Below are positions 12,601-24,011 of a stretch of DNA of 64,000 nucleotides, piece after piece (within the stretch, counting starts at the first letter, position 1; the number at the start of each line of letters is the position of its first letter). The notes below the pieces were generated by a model, which ran no database searches, was not told the origin of the DNA, and saw nothing but the letters and a program-made list of their open reading frames with translations. Location of the stretch: positions 496,001-560,000 of the forward strand of contig CAWUHX010000039.1 in NCBI GenBank assembly GCA_963922205.1, read 5' to 3'. The stretch comes from Romanomermis culicivorax (taxonomy: Eukaryota; Nematoda; Enoplea; Mermithida; Mermithidae). The translations under genes were made by a program, and so were the position numbers.

Positions 12601-15600
12601 GGCCAAAAATTGTGGGATTGAATTCATTGAAAATACGAACACTAATAAGAAGTCATGAAAACTGTATTGTAAGTAAATACTTGTAAAAATAATTCAAACA
12701 TTCCTGTCAAAGTCTTTCTTCAATATTTGTATTCAAGCAGTTCACTTTCCAGTTTCTTTCCTGTCTGGCCCACTGGGTGAAATTGTACCCACTGTACCCA
12801 GTATCCCTGCACCTATGCCTCTCTCATATAATGAGCTTCCTTTCCTATCTAAAACTCTGACTTTTTGGACACTTTTACATGGTGTTCGTACAATGACCAC
12901 GCTTTGCATTATAACATTTGTGTGTAGAAACTTTCTGATAAATACTTGCTTATTGATTTTTAGGGAGAAATCCAGGGAACAGTTCCTTATTTGGGTACGT
13001 TTTTGACTGATTTAACCATGATCGACACGGCATCGCCGGATTTTGTTGAAGGTATGTGTAGTAACCTCATTTCACGGACGCAATAGAATTGCTGATCAAT
13101 TATTCTCACACACGTCTCAATTTCAATCACAGTTATGTTATTCGTCTTGATTTGAATGTAGTGCTTTCGTAATCTCAATTTTTACTGAAATTCTTCTTAT
13201 ATACTCGTTATTCTCATGTAACGAAAATTTTTTTTTCATTCGAACATCGGATAGCCAGATGGGTGTGAACTGTGGTATTTTTGGGAAGGGTTTCTTTAAT
13301 TCCCAGAACTCGGGTTGAGAATCGAGAAGTGCGACAAAAATATCCTTGTTTTTAAATAAACCTCGATGAGTACTTCAAGTAGTAGTCAAATCTGCAATCA
13401 TTTGACCAAACCGATTTCAAAATTTGCCTTAAGTGGCGACAAAATTGGCGATGCTTAAATCAGCGACTTTTGGTAAATTATTTTCAAGAGCTATAGGCAG
13501 GGGAAGAGTAAAGTTAGTCATCGTATTGAATTCAATTTTTTATTATTTGTTTTTGTTGAATGGTAAGTATGGAAAAAGTTAAATTCTGCACTGATTAAAT
13601 CAATATTCATTAGCTTAATCGACTGTTCACGTTAGGATATCGTTAGATGATTCGTTTTTATCTTTACAGATGGCCTCATTAATTTCGAAAAACGTCGTAA
13701 AGAATTCGACGTTTTAGCTCAATTGAAGTTGTTTCAAGCTGCTGCCAGAAATTACCACTTGAAGCCGGATTCGAAGTTCATTACCTGGTTTTGTTCGTTG
13801 CCGCATCTGACCGAAGACCAATGGTAATGAAATAGAATTTTGTACATACTTATTTTTTGTACATAAATTTGTACGTGTTATAGTCCGATTTATTTTTTTC
13901 AGCTACAGCTTGTCGTGCTTAATTGAACCCCATTCAATTCAACGACCCATAATAAAAGAAAGGAAAAGGTAAATTAATAAAAAAATATACTATTAGCTTT
14001 GGATAAAAGACACGCTCACCAGTTTCCTGCTTTTGAGATATATGCTTTCAGTGGTTATGAGAGCGATCACTAGGCTCTGGAAACTTTCTATTTCCTTAAG
14101 AAAACTATTGTAATAAGAGTCGTAATTGTTTAAGCTCACACTTGAATTCCAATACGAATTCTGCGACTGCAAATCGATTCTCTTAAATGAGTTTCTCTTA
14201 CTAATGATCTCGGAATAATTGTTCATGCTTTTAGATATTCTTGCGGTTGTTCTGGTCCACCAATATATCATAGACAATTCGCATGAAATTTGTTTTATTT
14301 ATTCTTAGTAATACTTGGAGTCGACTACTACATTTTTGGGATGATGAGTATCGTAACCTTAACAAGGATAAGAAGAAGCGGCCAAGCGATTTTTTGGTTG
14401 ATTTACGTGTTAAGCAGTCACCGAATCCATTCTTTGAAAATGAGGATTCCATAAATTTTCCGTCGGCAAATGACGATTCGCCGATCAATCATTTTCAGCA
14501 GCAGATACCGTACAATATATGTATTCCAAAGAAAGATAAATCGATTCGTAAGTCGACCTACGTAGAAGAGAATTGCCATTTGTACGACGGAAAAAGTCGA
14601 GAATTGGAAACTACGGTTGCAAATAATGTCAGGGGTTGTGTGGAAATCAAAAACCTAGTGAACACAAACGGCGATGAGTATTCCTTTTCGAAAGTAAGTG
14701 TTATATGAAATCGAGTTTCAGCAGTCTCTGCGCTTACATTCTTGAATTACTTTAGATCCGCCGAAAACTGTGTATATGCGTATCCACATTATCAACCAAA
14801 GTTTGAAAATATTAATACTTTGAAGTACGAAACAAATAAATAAAAGCAAGCTTCTCCATAATGAACGTGATAATGACAAAAAATTAATGCAAATCTATTT
14901 CGATCGTCACTTTTTTTACTGTTCTATACAACGTTGCTGTGAACAGGTCGATCTGTCTCCTGCCTAGGACTGACTACACATACTACTGTAATTAAGAAAG
15001 CTTTGGATTATAATATTTACCTGTCGGTTTTGTAAACTTTGCGTGCAGTTGTTTTGGCTTTTCACTCTTTGTTTCGTACAGATAACGATTTTTCCAAATG
15101 AAATCAGTTACTGTGACTGCATTAATGCTGTTTTTGTTTTCTTGAATCGAAATCATAATGGTTCAACTCGATTACTTGCATTTTCGGCATACTTCCTTAT
15201 ACAAAACATTTTTGTAACTTTTATAGTATATCAGATAATCAAAATCTCAGCCATGACCTAAAGTTTCATTTTTCAGTTTGCGTTTTGTCACAATAAGTCA
15301 TTTTCAGGGCGATAGCGGCGTTTCGTCTCCGTCAACGACGACGACTTCCGAACATCAACTCGACGCCGCGTCCACTGCGCCGAGCAGATTTTTCTTCAAT
15401 TCTCTAGGTCGATATCGCCGTGACAATAATTTGAGAAATATTTCGATCAATGATAGCGGATATTGCGCCGCAAATGTTAAAAATTCCAAGGCAGATGACG
15501 GAAATTCGTTCGTGATTCGAGTCGGATTAGACGACAGTCTGCAAACTGATCCTTATAGTACAACGATGTACAAAAGTATAAAGGTGATGTTTTTTAATCC

Positions 15601-16834
15601 AATAAGACTTCGGTATATTAACGAAACCACTGGTATTTAAGTTAGTCTTTCGTACGTAGAAGGAAGCTTGCCTTTTGTATCATATTGTAGTTCGTAATTC
15701 CAATTTTCAAAGATTTCCTTGCCGCGAAATGGTTTCGAGATTTTCGTATAAAATTGGCTTTCATCTTTTTATGAATTTCCCTTTTTTGTTAACTAACAAG
15801 AAAAATGAGCTGTTGTGATCGAAATTTTTATATCAATGCATACGTACGTGCAAATTGAAAACAAAATAAGCTCGTTAACGGAGTTCAGATTGAGAAATAA
15901 TTTTCATTCAAAGTCCATACAAAAGTATGCTGATCAATTTTTTTGGTATATGAGTAAAAATTTTATACAATTGATTATTGACCTCGACATTAGAACAAAC
16001 ATTAGAACTTGTTCTTCCACTGACTGATAGATGACTAGTCGATTTAGCGAGCGCAAAAGCTATGGCTATCTTAGCAGAAATTCTATATGCCTATGTTTCT
16101 CTCTAATCGACAGTAATCATTTTAAATGCTCTTATTTTTCACAAACGCATACGAGTGTATCAATTAAAAAGAGAGTTTTCCAGTTCGCAAGTCGCAAAGG
16201 AGTTTTACTAACCTGCATTACCATCTTCCTAAATGGTCATTAATTGCTGATTTTGTTTCATTCAACACTCCACTACGTGATACTATGTGAAGAGATCGTT
16301 TTTGGAATTTCTTCAAATTCATTTTATGTTTAAGGATTTTTCTAAGGTGCCTAAGCACCGGAAAAAATGTCGGCTAGAGGAAATCTGCATCAAAAATTGC
16401 TTTCTATGAAGCGCATTATTTTCCAGACATTATATCGTGCATGCATAGATTTCCTTTTTAACACGCTTTCAATTGATTTAGGTAGAAAATAATGATAAAA
16501 CTCACAAACTAGTCGAAAGAGCACTCCATAAACATCAAATTAGCGCGAATTCGTCCGACTTCATAATCGTTCAAATTTTACCATTTGACGGTAACATTTT
16601 TTGACGATTTCTTCATCATTCATTTTTCTCCGTTCCTTTCTAGAAGAATTGCTTTTACCCGAGCGTGGCAATGCATTTTACGCCATAAATAGGAAAATCG
16701 ATTTGGGATTTATACTCAGGCGAAAAAATCAACAAAAGTCGTCCTATTCGCAATTGAGAAATTTGTCGTCGAAGAAGCATTTATTGAAGCCAACCGGCGG
16801 TTTGATGTCCCGTTGGAGCAGCGGTTTACTTTGA
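5467..16834 (+). CDS. Rgl: RGL/RalGDS-family Ral guanine-nucleotide exchange factor (14 exons, 5' end missing)
   Basis: The product would load GTP onto Ral GTPases at membranes downstream of Ras-type GTPases. Exons by canonical splice sites: 5467-5777, 9356-9424, 9479-9666, 9908-10053, 10335-10598, 10872-10975, 11042-11234, 12964-13051, 13670-13823, 13903-13968, 14309-14693, 15308-15583, 16482-16590, 16644-16834. They total 2544 bp and splice in phase to 847 residues and a TGA stop. Domain order is REM (RasGEF N-terminal), catalytic RasGEF, a long polar linker and a Ras-association domain, as in RGL/RalGDS proteins. No initiator methionine is seen, so upstream exons must lie before 5467, possibly outside the window. 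Introns hold tandem repeats and MITEs. The family call is firm; the exact paralogue is less certain. Confidence 0.9.
6410..7290. repeat. about 97-bp tandem repeat (nine copies) in the first visible Rgl intron
   Basis: The landmark 'ttttcgacca' recurs at about 6427, 6525, 6625, 6722, 6820, 6916, 7012, 7108 and 7206. Each unit also has a 'ggggaattcaatg' block, 'gatcactttacac' and 'gtgtaaacaagcgtattt'. Units differ by substitutions and small indels, and the last two are the most diverged. Open frames across it change from unit to unit and look like by-products of the repeat. A poly-T run at 7327-7346 lies just downstream. Confidence 0.85.
7430..8518. mobile_element. foldback/MITE-like element with about 205-bp terminal inverted repeats
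   Basis: The left arm (7430-7640) and right arm (about 8311-8518) are inverted copies. Both contain 'actagtttattagaaaatg' at the outer tip, the palindrome CCCCGATCGGG, 'agttgccatgg' and 'gacatagacaa' or its complement. The interior (about 670 bp) has no gene. Flanking bases (AAGAGGTG and GTTAATTA) do not give a clear target duplication, so the superfamily is not assigned. It lies in an Rgl intron. Confidence 0.75.
8974..9176. mobile_element. MITE family B (CATACCTGTAA termini), diverged copy
   Basis: The left end CATAGCTGTCA and right end ACAGATATG are decayed inverted termini of the family seen at 24481-25135 and 58506-58674. Flanks GTGTCAAG and GTGTCAAT match at 7 of 8 bases, consistent with an 8-bp duplication. 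The interior is a pair of G and C tracts around 'tatacccaacaaccacccc' and 'ggaaaaattttggc'. No coding capacity. Confidence 0.7.
9908..13968 (+). CDS. Rgl: Rgl exons 4-10 of the visible gene: catalytic RasGEF domain
   Basis: The seven exons splice without a break. Diagnostic RasGEF segments in order are [20 protein letters not shown] (junction of exons 9908-10053 and 10335-10598), [80 protein letters not shown] and [20 protein letters not shown]. The last corresponds to the conserved helix near the end of Cdc25-type domains. The exon ending at 13823 encodes [17 protein letters not shown], a RalGDS-like feature. All donors are GT and all acceptors AG. The long intron 11235-12963 contains a decayed copy of the hAT body. 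Confidence 0.9.
11235..12963. other. Rgl intron containing a decayed hAT-body copy
   Basis: From about 12000 to 12560 the sequence follows the shared hAT body in degenerate form ('ttgaagattaccgattaaaac', 'gataatacgttcaac', 'gcgccgaaaaattttgac', 'gtgcatctttttagg'). No ends or target duplication can be assigned. The rest of the intron has no recognisable gene. Confidence 0.5.
14309..14693 (+). CDS. Rgl: Rgl exon 11 of the visible gene: polar linker
   Basis: This is a 385-bp exon joined in phase to both neighbours. It encodes a charged, low-complexity stretch beginning [20 protein letters not shown], rich in Lys, Asp, Asn and Ser. Such linkers separate the RasGEF and Ras-association domains in RGL proteins and are usually poorly conserved. 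No catalytic motif is expected or seen. Confidence 0.85.
15308..16834 (+). CDS. Rgl: Rgl exons 12-14 of the visible gene: Ras-association domain and C-terminus
   Basis: Exon 15308-15583 starts with a Ser/Thr-rich segment ([20 protein letters not shown]) and ends in the first strand of a Ras-association fold ([20 protein letters not shown]). Exon 16482-16590 gives [18 protein letters not shown] and [10 protein letters not shown], the helix and strand of the RA ubiquitin-like fold. The last exon gives the acidic start [16 protein letters not shown], then a basic tail ending RWSSGLL and TGA at 16832-16834. This domain binds active Ras/Rap-type GTPases in the family. Confidence 0.88.
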
Positions 16835-17987
16835 ATTTCTTTCATTTTTGTAACTTTTTAAAATTTATTTTTTACTTGAATTTTGTGAGGAAGTCTTCGA
16901 GAAAGATGGAAATCAACTTAAGCTTTTATTGAACAAGCGAAAATCCAGTGAAGTTATGGCTTGTTGTTTTTGTTTTTTGGCATCTCCTAAACTTAATTCT
17001 CGTTTAGGTATTTATATGTTTTGACAGAGGATTTAGTATAGATATTTCCAAATTAATAATTTCTTAAGGATTCAAACTGCGACTAATTATTAAGATCAAA
17101 TAAAATTTCAATATTTTCATCTGTTCATTTCCGTCGGTGCTAAAGGTTAACTTTGGGTTGTTTAGAGTCCAGTCATAATTCAGGCTGAAAATCTGTAAAA
17201 AATAACATGTCCATTTTTCTCGACGATTCTTTTTTCTGAAAGTTATCACTATTTTAGGATGGAGCTGCATGATCAAGCCTCCATGCGCTATTCATTTTTG
17301 AGTTCATATTATTTTTATTTCAAAACGTTTGTTTTATTCTTGCCTTGCCGTTATTCACATAATGATCCACCTCATACGGACGGACTCCGCGGTGCGTGCA
17401 TTCTTTTATGTAACCCTACTTAAAATCAGCATAATATGTAATATTTATCCGGTGTTTATTATTGCAGTGGAAATTTTAGAAAAATCGAAGAGATATTAAT
17501 GAATGAGGCCTTGTTCACTTTTTTCTCTAGTCTTTCGTTCTGTTATAAAATATAATTATTGGCGATATGTGATCCCTGGAAATACGTTTATATATCGTTT
17601 ATTGATGTTTGTAAATTTTCGCTCTTATTCTGATAAATTTTCAGGTGGTTTTCGCCTGACTCGATCATTGGTTTTGTGTTAAGTAATCTTGAACATGAAA
17701 ATCGGTATGTGGTTGGCTTTTATTCTTAGGGGACAAAGCGTGGGAGTTTTTAGCTTACGGGAGTTTGTTGCGTCTTGCGTACTGAAAGATTCGTCTCATG
17801 TCGGTCTCTTGAGTCACGGTCACGAGTGGAACGCTTACTATAGTCAACTTACTTTGAGAAGTCCCATTCATATTTCGGCGAGCAAGAGCATGCTCGTAGT
17901 TGGTTATTCATACTTAGCAAGCAAATTTTTCCCCTGAAATGCATCCTATGAATTATATTTCCCACGTATGAACCACAAAATCAATAC
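16835..17987. other. downstream of Rgl: presumed 3' UTR and intergenic, no gene recognised
   Basis: The sequence after the Rgl stop is AT-rich. An 82-codon plus-strand open frame at 17689-17937 has no recognisable domain and no splice support. I could not pick out a confident polyadenylation signal for Rgl. Confidence 0.3.
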
Positions 17988-18150
17988 CTTGAAAATTTAG
18001 TTCTTTTCTGAATTCTCTGAAGGCACGGTGTTTCTTCCTAACGTCCTTGCAATCGGTGATTGCGTGCCATAGACACAGGGATTCTTTATCACGAACAAGT
18101 TCAATAAGTTGAAATTTTTCATCAAGTCTGATAATTTTTTGAATTGACAT
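17988..18150 (-). CDS. MADF-like domain exon (first exon or isolated gene fragment)
   Basis: Read on the minus strand, an ATG at 18148-18150 opens MSIQKIIRLDEKFQLIELVR followed by DKESLCLWH, CKDVRKKHRAFREF and RKELNFQ. The helical pattern 'LIELVRDKESLW..' with a following 'KKHRAFREF' is what MADF (Myb/SANT-like DNA-binding) domains show. A GT donor follows at 'cttcaag'-type context (exon end 17988). No second exon was found between 16835 and 17980. MADF domains occur both in host transcription regulators and in PIF/Harbinger-associated proteins, so this could be a gene fragment carried by a transposon. Confidence 0.5.
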
Positions 18151-18424
18151 GACAGAAACATTACAGAAAAATGAAATCCCACAAGTAAATCTAGCGACTA
18201 GGGATGTATCGGACCATTTGATCCGGTATGCTACCCAATATTTTCCTAACCAACCCGAGAGGGGAAAAAAACTCCTGACCCGACCCGTTATTCAGAGGAT
18301 GCCTATGTGCATTAAGCGTCACTAGTCAAAAAATTCAGTTGATCATTTTCACTAGAAAAAGTCAAATAGAGTTAATTTAGGTTTTATAATGAATTAAAAA
18401 ATTATGAAGGGAAAAATAATCGGA

Positions 18425-18550
18425 TAGTCACATTTCGGTCATCCAGTACAGTCGGCTATCCGGTACAGTCGGCCGTGTGTTACCGTCGGCAACCTGGTAT
18501 CAGCCAGCCGGTACGGTCGGCCAGACGGCACAGTCGGTCACCCGTTACAC
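18425..18550. repeat. short degenerate tandem repeat (CGGTACAGTCGGCC-like)
   Basis: Units of roughly 17-20 bp containing 'cggtacagtcggc' or variants recur about six times ('ccagtacagtcggc', 'ccggtacagtcggc', 'ccggtacggtcggc', 'acggcacagtcggt'). No gene overlaps it. Confidence 0.65.
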
Positions 18551-18605
18551 AATCACAATTATAAAATTTCGCATCGTTCAGTTAGACCAGCTGCCAGGAC
18601 ATGCC

Positions 18606-18756
18606 CATACTCAAGTTGCTCGCAGAGCATGCTCGGAGCAGTAGAGAAATTTTCTACTACATGCTCGGCCAGCAAATTTTTTTGTGCTCGAGGTCTTGCT
18701 CGCCGAGCAAATATTTGCTCACTGAGCATGCTCGGCGAGCAAAGAGCAGAAGTATG
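18606..18756. repeat. cluster of palindromic GAGCATGCTC / CTCGGCGAG motifs, left
   Basis: Within about 150 bp the palindrome GAGCATGCTC occurs twice and TGCTCGGC/GCCGAGCA-type words recur many times. The cluster starts CATAC and ends GTATG. A second cluster of the same words lies at 19207-19364, suggesting the two are subterminal arrays of one element or two related small elements. I found no matching 8-bp flanks. Confidence 0.6.
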
Positions 18757-19206
18757 AACCGGGCTATACTCCTTTTGTTTTCGCTGAGTAGGTCAATGTA
18801 ATACATAATTTTGTGACGGTGTACAAAGAGTGCCACCGAGCATTTTCCACTTAACCCGTAGAGTTGATTGTGCGCATCCAAGCCACACGGGCCCAGACTT
18901 GGACTCTTTTGACGCGCACTGCTGCAGTCGCAACAGGCGATGCAGGGTAGTGCAGTCGGTGGTAGGGAAGCTACCACCCAGTGTGCTTAAACCGTTTGAA
19001 TTTCTAACCAGTGAAAAACTTTATAGTGTAGACACTGCATTTCTTTACGAAAAAAGCCGAAATCATATAAAACATCAGGCTTATCCACTGTCGATTTGGA
19101 CAGAACTACGTCGATACCTGAGTGTTACTCGATAAATTTTGACCACTTTTAATAAGGTTACTGAAGGAAATTTCCAGCTGTTCTTACATGCCGGTTATGG
19201 TTCCTC

Positions 19207-19364
19207 CTTCTGCTCGGCGACCAAAATTACCCCGAGCATACTCGGCAAGCAATTTTTTTGTGCTCGGAGTTCTGCTCGCTGAGCATGCTCGGCGAGCAGC
19301 TTGCTCGAAGCTGTGCTCGCCGAGTATCTCCGAGCATGCTCGCCAAGCAACGAGCACAGGTATG
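19207..19364. repeat. cluster of palindromic GAGCATGCTC / CTCGGCGAG motifs, right
   Basis: This has the same vocabulary as 18606-18756 (TGCTCGGCG, GAGCATGCTCGGCGAGCAG) and ends CACAGGTATG. Between the two clusters (18757-19206) there is no recognised gene. The clusters resemble the motif-dense ends of the hAT-type elements elsewhere in the window, but without a proven insertion boundary. Confidence 0.6.
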
Positions 19365-19655
19365 AACGAAGCCGAAAATTTTTTTCATCGATTAAAATAA
19401 TGAGCCTGCTAGTTTTTCTGTACTGAACATACTTTCATGAGTTCGCTGCATCGATCATTTCAGAATGGATGAAATGTGTATCAATATTTATTGCTCAAGT
19501 GAAACGTTTTGATGTATCTTTTTTCAAGATGCATCAATGACTGTAGGATCCATTTGGTGTTTTTTGTTTTTTCTGCGCTCTCACTCACCCCAAATCCCAA
19601 TTCACACGGCGACAGTTTTTTGTGCACAGATATTTGTGCCAGTGGGCACGAGAGG

Positions 19656-21237
19656 CACTGTTTTTTCCCCCCGTGTTTTCCCCAAATGGGGAAAGGGGTC
19701 AAAAATTTTTTCCCCATTTTCCCGAAGTCGTTTTTTTCGCTTAAAAATGCTCACAGACGCTTTATTTAGGTGTTTTTGAGCCTTTTCAAGCCTTCTGGTG
19801 TTTTCAGACCCGTTAATTCATTAAAATTGAGGAAAAATTGAAATTTTCGAGTTCGAAGTTTAACAAGCATTGGAACAAACTTTCAAGCAAACTATCCAAA
19901 AGCATAATGACTTTGAATTACATGAGAAATCGATGACAAGTGAGAACCCAAAAGGGATGTTAATCTGTTAATAAAAATGTTAATAAAAAGGATGTTAATG
20001 AAAATTTTTTGGGTATTGATATTCTCCAACGCTGGAAAATCAATTTTTCGAACATTTATTTCAAGAATTAGATTTGAATTTTGTGTTCAAAAGTCGTAAT
20101 TTCTAGAATTTTACTTGAAAAATTTTAAAACCAGTATAATTTATTTGTAAACTCTCATACTTGGTCGAAAATATATGAGTAAGCAGAGTTTAAATTTCCG
20201 AAAAATATTTCCATGAAGCGTTTGAATTGATTTTACATTAGAAAAGCAATAATTGCATCAAAAAGCTTAGAGACTTGACGTATATTGACGTATACTTGAC
20301 GTATAGAACGCATAGAAGTTCGTCGACTGTTATCTGCATTAAAGCTCATGTTCCAAATCTTTAAGAACCAATCCTGCCTTAAACCATCAGATTTTTTCAT
20401 TAGCAGCAGTTCTGACTGTACTCGCCGTAAAAATGACTACAAACTGATTAAGTACTGGTAAAGCCAAAACAAATGCAAGGCTTTATGATTTCTCCAACAG
20501 ATATGTAAACATATGAAACGACATCTCAAATGATGTTATTAGTTCTTCCAATCTACAGGCCTTTAAAACTATGGCGTCAAAAATAGATTTTTCAAGGTAT
20601 CTTGGGGGGGGGGGGCGCGTTAGTTCTGTTACGCATAGTAACCTGCGCTCCCTATTACTTGCAGCATGATTTACTATAATCATTTTTCGCCTATCGTCAC
20701 ATCTTTAATATGGTTTTTTCACATTTTGTTTACTATTAGTAACAATTTTGTATTTTTTTTTCTTTTCTTGTATTTACCGTTCAAATTATATTTATTTCCA
20801 TTGACTGTCATCATTGTTTATTTTTTCTAATGCAAGTAATAAATCCATTCATTCATTCATTCATTCATATATTGATCTTTCTCAAAAGGAAAAAATGCGA
20901 ATCTTCATTAAATATCATGATAAAATATTGAAGATTACCAATGAAAACATGAGATAATACGTTCAAGATGATGAAAACTGATTATATGATAAATGATGGT
21001 AGACATGCTAAAAGCCGCGCCTGAGCTAAGTAATGCATAATAATGATTATTAAAGTTATAATCGGCGCGAAGCGCCGAAAAAATTTGAGATTATGACCTT
21101 CTAAAGTGCACCAAAATGCATCTTTTCTGTATCCGATCCCCAAAATTTTCTTCCCCAAATGGGGAAAGAGCCCAAAATTTTTTCCCTTTCCCGGATTTTT
21201 TCCCCGAAAAAGCACGATTTGGGGAAAAAAAACAGTG
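19656..21237. mobile_element. non-autonomous hAT-type element, CCCCAAATGGGG-terminal type
   Basis: The ends CACTGTTTTTTCCCC and GGGGAAAAAAAACAGTG are flanked by the exact 8-bp duplication ACGAGAGG (19648-19655 and 21238-21245). Near each end CCCCAAATGGGGAAAG-type palindromes recur (19680-19700 and about 21150-21180). The interior holds the shared body with the palindrome GGCGCGAAGCGCC near 21064. The stretch from about 20290 to 20880 is absent from shorter copies and contains an ATTC microsatellite near 20848-20870. No transposase is visible. Confidence 0.85.
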
Positions 21238-21378
21238 ACGAGAGGCCAAAAAATTTGTGGCGGCGAAATCATGAAAAAAATTTTCTTTTGATTTCATAGA
21301 ATCTTTTCGGGCTCAGATGGAGTTTGCTTTTTGAAAAACTGGTCTTGTTCCGGAAAAAAGTTTTTGCGTTTACTAACA

Positions 21379-21640
21379 CTGTTTTTTTCACATTATTTGC
21401 ATTATAATGTGGACAAAATCTGGAATGTGGGAAAAAATTTTGAAGTCTTTCCACAAATGTAGAAGAAAAATTTGGGGTTTTCCTATTGGAATGATGCATT
21501 TTGGTGCATTTTAGGAGGTCCAAATCTCAAAATTTTCCGGCGCTTCGCGCCGGTTATAACTTTAATAATCACTATTATTTTTTACCAAGCTCAGGCGCGG
21601 CTTTTAGAATGTCTACTTTTACTTACCATTTAAGGTAACG
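21379..21640. mobile_element. partial hAT-type element, CCACATTATAATGTGG-type end
   Basis: The sequence starts CACTGTTTTTTTCACATT, resembling the right end of the 28121-29150 element read in reverse. It runs into the reverse-oriented shared body ('ttttggtgcattttagg', then CCGGCGCTTCGCGCCGG near 21537). The body stops near 21640 without a matching far end, so this is a truncated or interrupted copy. Confidence 0.6.
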
Positions 21641-22065
21641 TGGGGTGACTTTGATCAGGGGCGACTTTGATCAGAGTATGGCATTTGATAACTAATTGAG
21701 ATTAGCAGGTCGTTTTTGCTGTGTAGACAACCCCTGCTGTGAGGTTAAATCCTCTCAGAAATCATGTCTTAATTTACATATGGAAAGATCGCACTATAGA
21801 TATAACGAACAATATCGACTTTTCTATTCGAATCAAAACAAGGATTTCAGTTTCAAATCAGTATCCGACTGAATGAACAGAACGAATTCAGAAATTCTAT
21901 CGATTTATCAGTCATTGACAATCCATAAAGTTTGCTGCGGCGATATAAATGCATACACTATTCGGATAGAATTCGTTCGCTTTCGGACCAGATGCAAGTA
22001 AGAAATATTATATTCAATGACTCGGCGAGAAGAGCCCCAAAATGCATTTTCATTTCAGCTCGTAC

Positions 22066-22504
22066 CATACATGTAACGGAGCTCCGAGGTCTGGGGGGGG
22101 GGGTCGGAGCACTTTTTTGGGGCCGGGGGTCAGTAATTCCCAAAATTTTGGGGGGAGGGGTCCCTGAAGGAAAAAAATTCGATTTTTTCCATGAAAAATA
22201 TCCGAAAAACGGTTTAAAAAGTAGTAATTTTTGTCTGAAAAATGATAAAAAATGTACTTACGGCGCAAAGCGCCGAGAAAATTGACGTTTTTGACCATTT
22301 TTTGTTCAAAAATTGACATTTTTCATGAAAAAATGACATTTTTCAGTATTTTTCCGACTAAAACTATAGGGGTCCCTAGGGCTACCATATGGCTAGCCAT
22401 AGGATTGGAAAATCCTGGGGGAGTCGCCCAATCGCTAGCCATATGGTCGACGATTTCTGGGGGGGGGGGTTCCCATAGCACTTCCCCCCCCAATTACATG
22501 TATG
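22066..22504. mobile_element. MITE family A (CATACATGTAA termini), intact copy
   Basis: This is a 439-bp element with 11-bp inverted termini CATACATGTAA/TTACATGTATG and the exact 8-bp duplication GCTCGTAC (22058-22065 and 22505-22512). Long G or C tracts lie just inside each end. The interior carries a GGCGCAAAGCGCC palindrome and repeated 'aaaaatgacatttttc' words. The duplication length points to hAT. Other copies are at 24680-25120 and 42160-42602, with a partial copy from 59162. Confidence 0.9.
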
Positions 22505-24011
22505 GCTCGTACAATGTCTAAAAATGAAGGAAATTTAGCGTTGAACCAATCAAAAATCATGTGGAAATTGGCATAAACGCTCAAAATTTTTCGTGTCATT
22601 CCAAATTTTTTTGTGCCAACAACCATGTTTTGGCGCACACTATCGATTGATTTATATATATTTTGTGTGTGATTTTCTTCTACTTCGTAGACAAGTCAAT
22701 TCACGTCAAAACGAGTCACTTAAAAGCTCTTCTCTTTGTTAACGTGTACTGAATGTGTGCTTGCATCATGGATGCGCAGATTATCGATTGATTTATACAT
22801 ATCTTTAATATGTGTACAGAATGTATCATAAAAATACGATTTTTTGCTACTCTGTAGTGAAGTCAATTCAGTCAAATTAATCGTTTTGATGACTTAGTTG
22901 GACAACAATACGTATGTAGAAGATCGGATAATGTGAAAAAATACTTTTCGAGTGATTTTAGAAAAAAACCAAAAAACCAGAAATTTTCCGATTTGTTTTT
23001 TCTTTTTTAAAACCTAGAAAAACTGAAAATCAATGGGTCATCTATTAACGTCGAAAATCAATAAGTTTTACTTTTGATTTTTCGAAAAGCTCTTCTTCGC
23101 ATAACGTTAGATGTCATGACGGAACTGATTGCCGGCATGCCTCGGAAATGGTTTTGGAATAGTTTTCGGCGATCCTCATACCAAAAATGCTTGCTACTTT
23201 TGCATAGCGTCTTGTGGATATAGTTTCTCGAACATTAGATACAAAGTACACTATGCGATCCGCATGGCAGTTTTCTGAAAGCCGTGACCAAGAAAAGGCA
23301 CAAGCATATTATTCCAACAATAATAACTTTCTTAGCTGTGCATATTTTGAAATATCCGTGAAGCATTCAAATTTATAGTAAATACGTAAAATAAAACATT
23401 TTTGATGAGTCGGGTATTCAAAAACTTCGATAAACTACTAGAATGCAGTGCATTGCATATTCAGTTCAAAAACATATCATTTTGATTGTCCTAAAATGTT
23501 ATAGAAGCCTTTTTCCAATTTCAACCTTCTATGCACAGTGAGGTTGAGAATACGGTAAAAATTTTACTATCTTTCGCTATTGAGAATTTCTCGGAAATGC
23601 CCTAAATTCAAAAAAGCTCTATAAAATCGTAATACCCCCTCTTGCCTTCCATTCAGTACCATCTGTGACTCGCAATTAGCCGATTTTGACGGTTATTGGG
23701 TTTTGAAACTAACCCATTTTATTCGTATACTAAATATAGCTTTTTCAATCGAATGACGTCTGCAATTGATGTACTGTATTCAGAAATTCCCGTCATAAAG
23801 TTTCGTTTAGAAAAACGTGAAATTTTTATGCATCTTTGCTTAGTGCATCTCGAAATTCCCATAAAACTGTGAACATTTGGCATTGTTTTGCTCTTCATTC
23901 TCTGAGGTATCTATTTCTTATTGTTTCTTTTTATGAGATTTCATAGTCGTCGAGAAATCGAGGTTATAATCGGAACGCTATATCTATCCGCCAAACAGAC
24001 GTATTCAGTTA
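22505..24011. other. non-coding stretch, no gene recognised
   Basis: AT-rich sequence with no open frame of note and no domain match that I can see. It contains short self-similar phrases ('atcgattgatttatata' near 22641 and 'atcgattgatttatacat' near 22783, each about 110 bp before an 'aagtcaattca' phrase), hinting at an old tandem duplication. Confidence 0.4.

Noticed and set aside
17689-17937. 82-codon plus-strand open frame after the Rgl gene
   Set aside because: No domain and no splice support; most likely 3' UTR or intergenic.
20848-20870. ATTC repeats considered as a possible CRISPR-like or satellite array
   Set aside because: A five-unit microsatellite inside a hAT-type element; nothing more.
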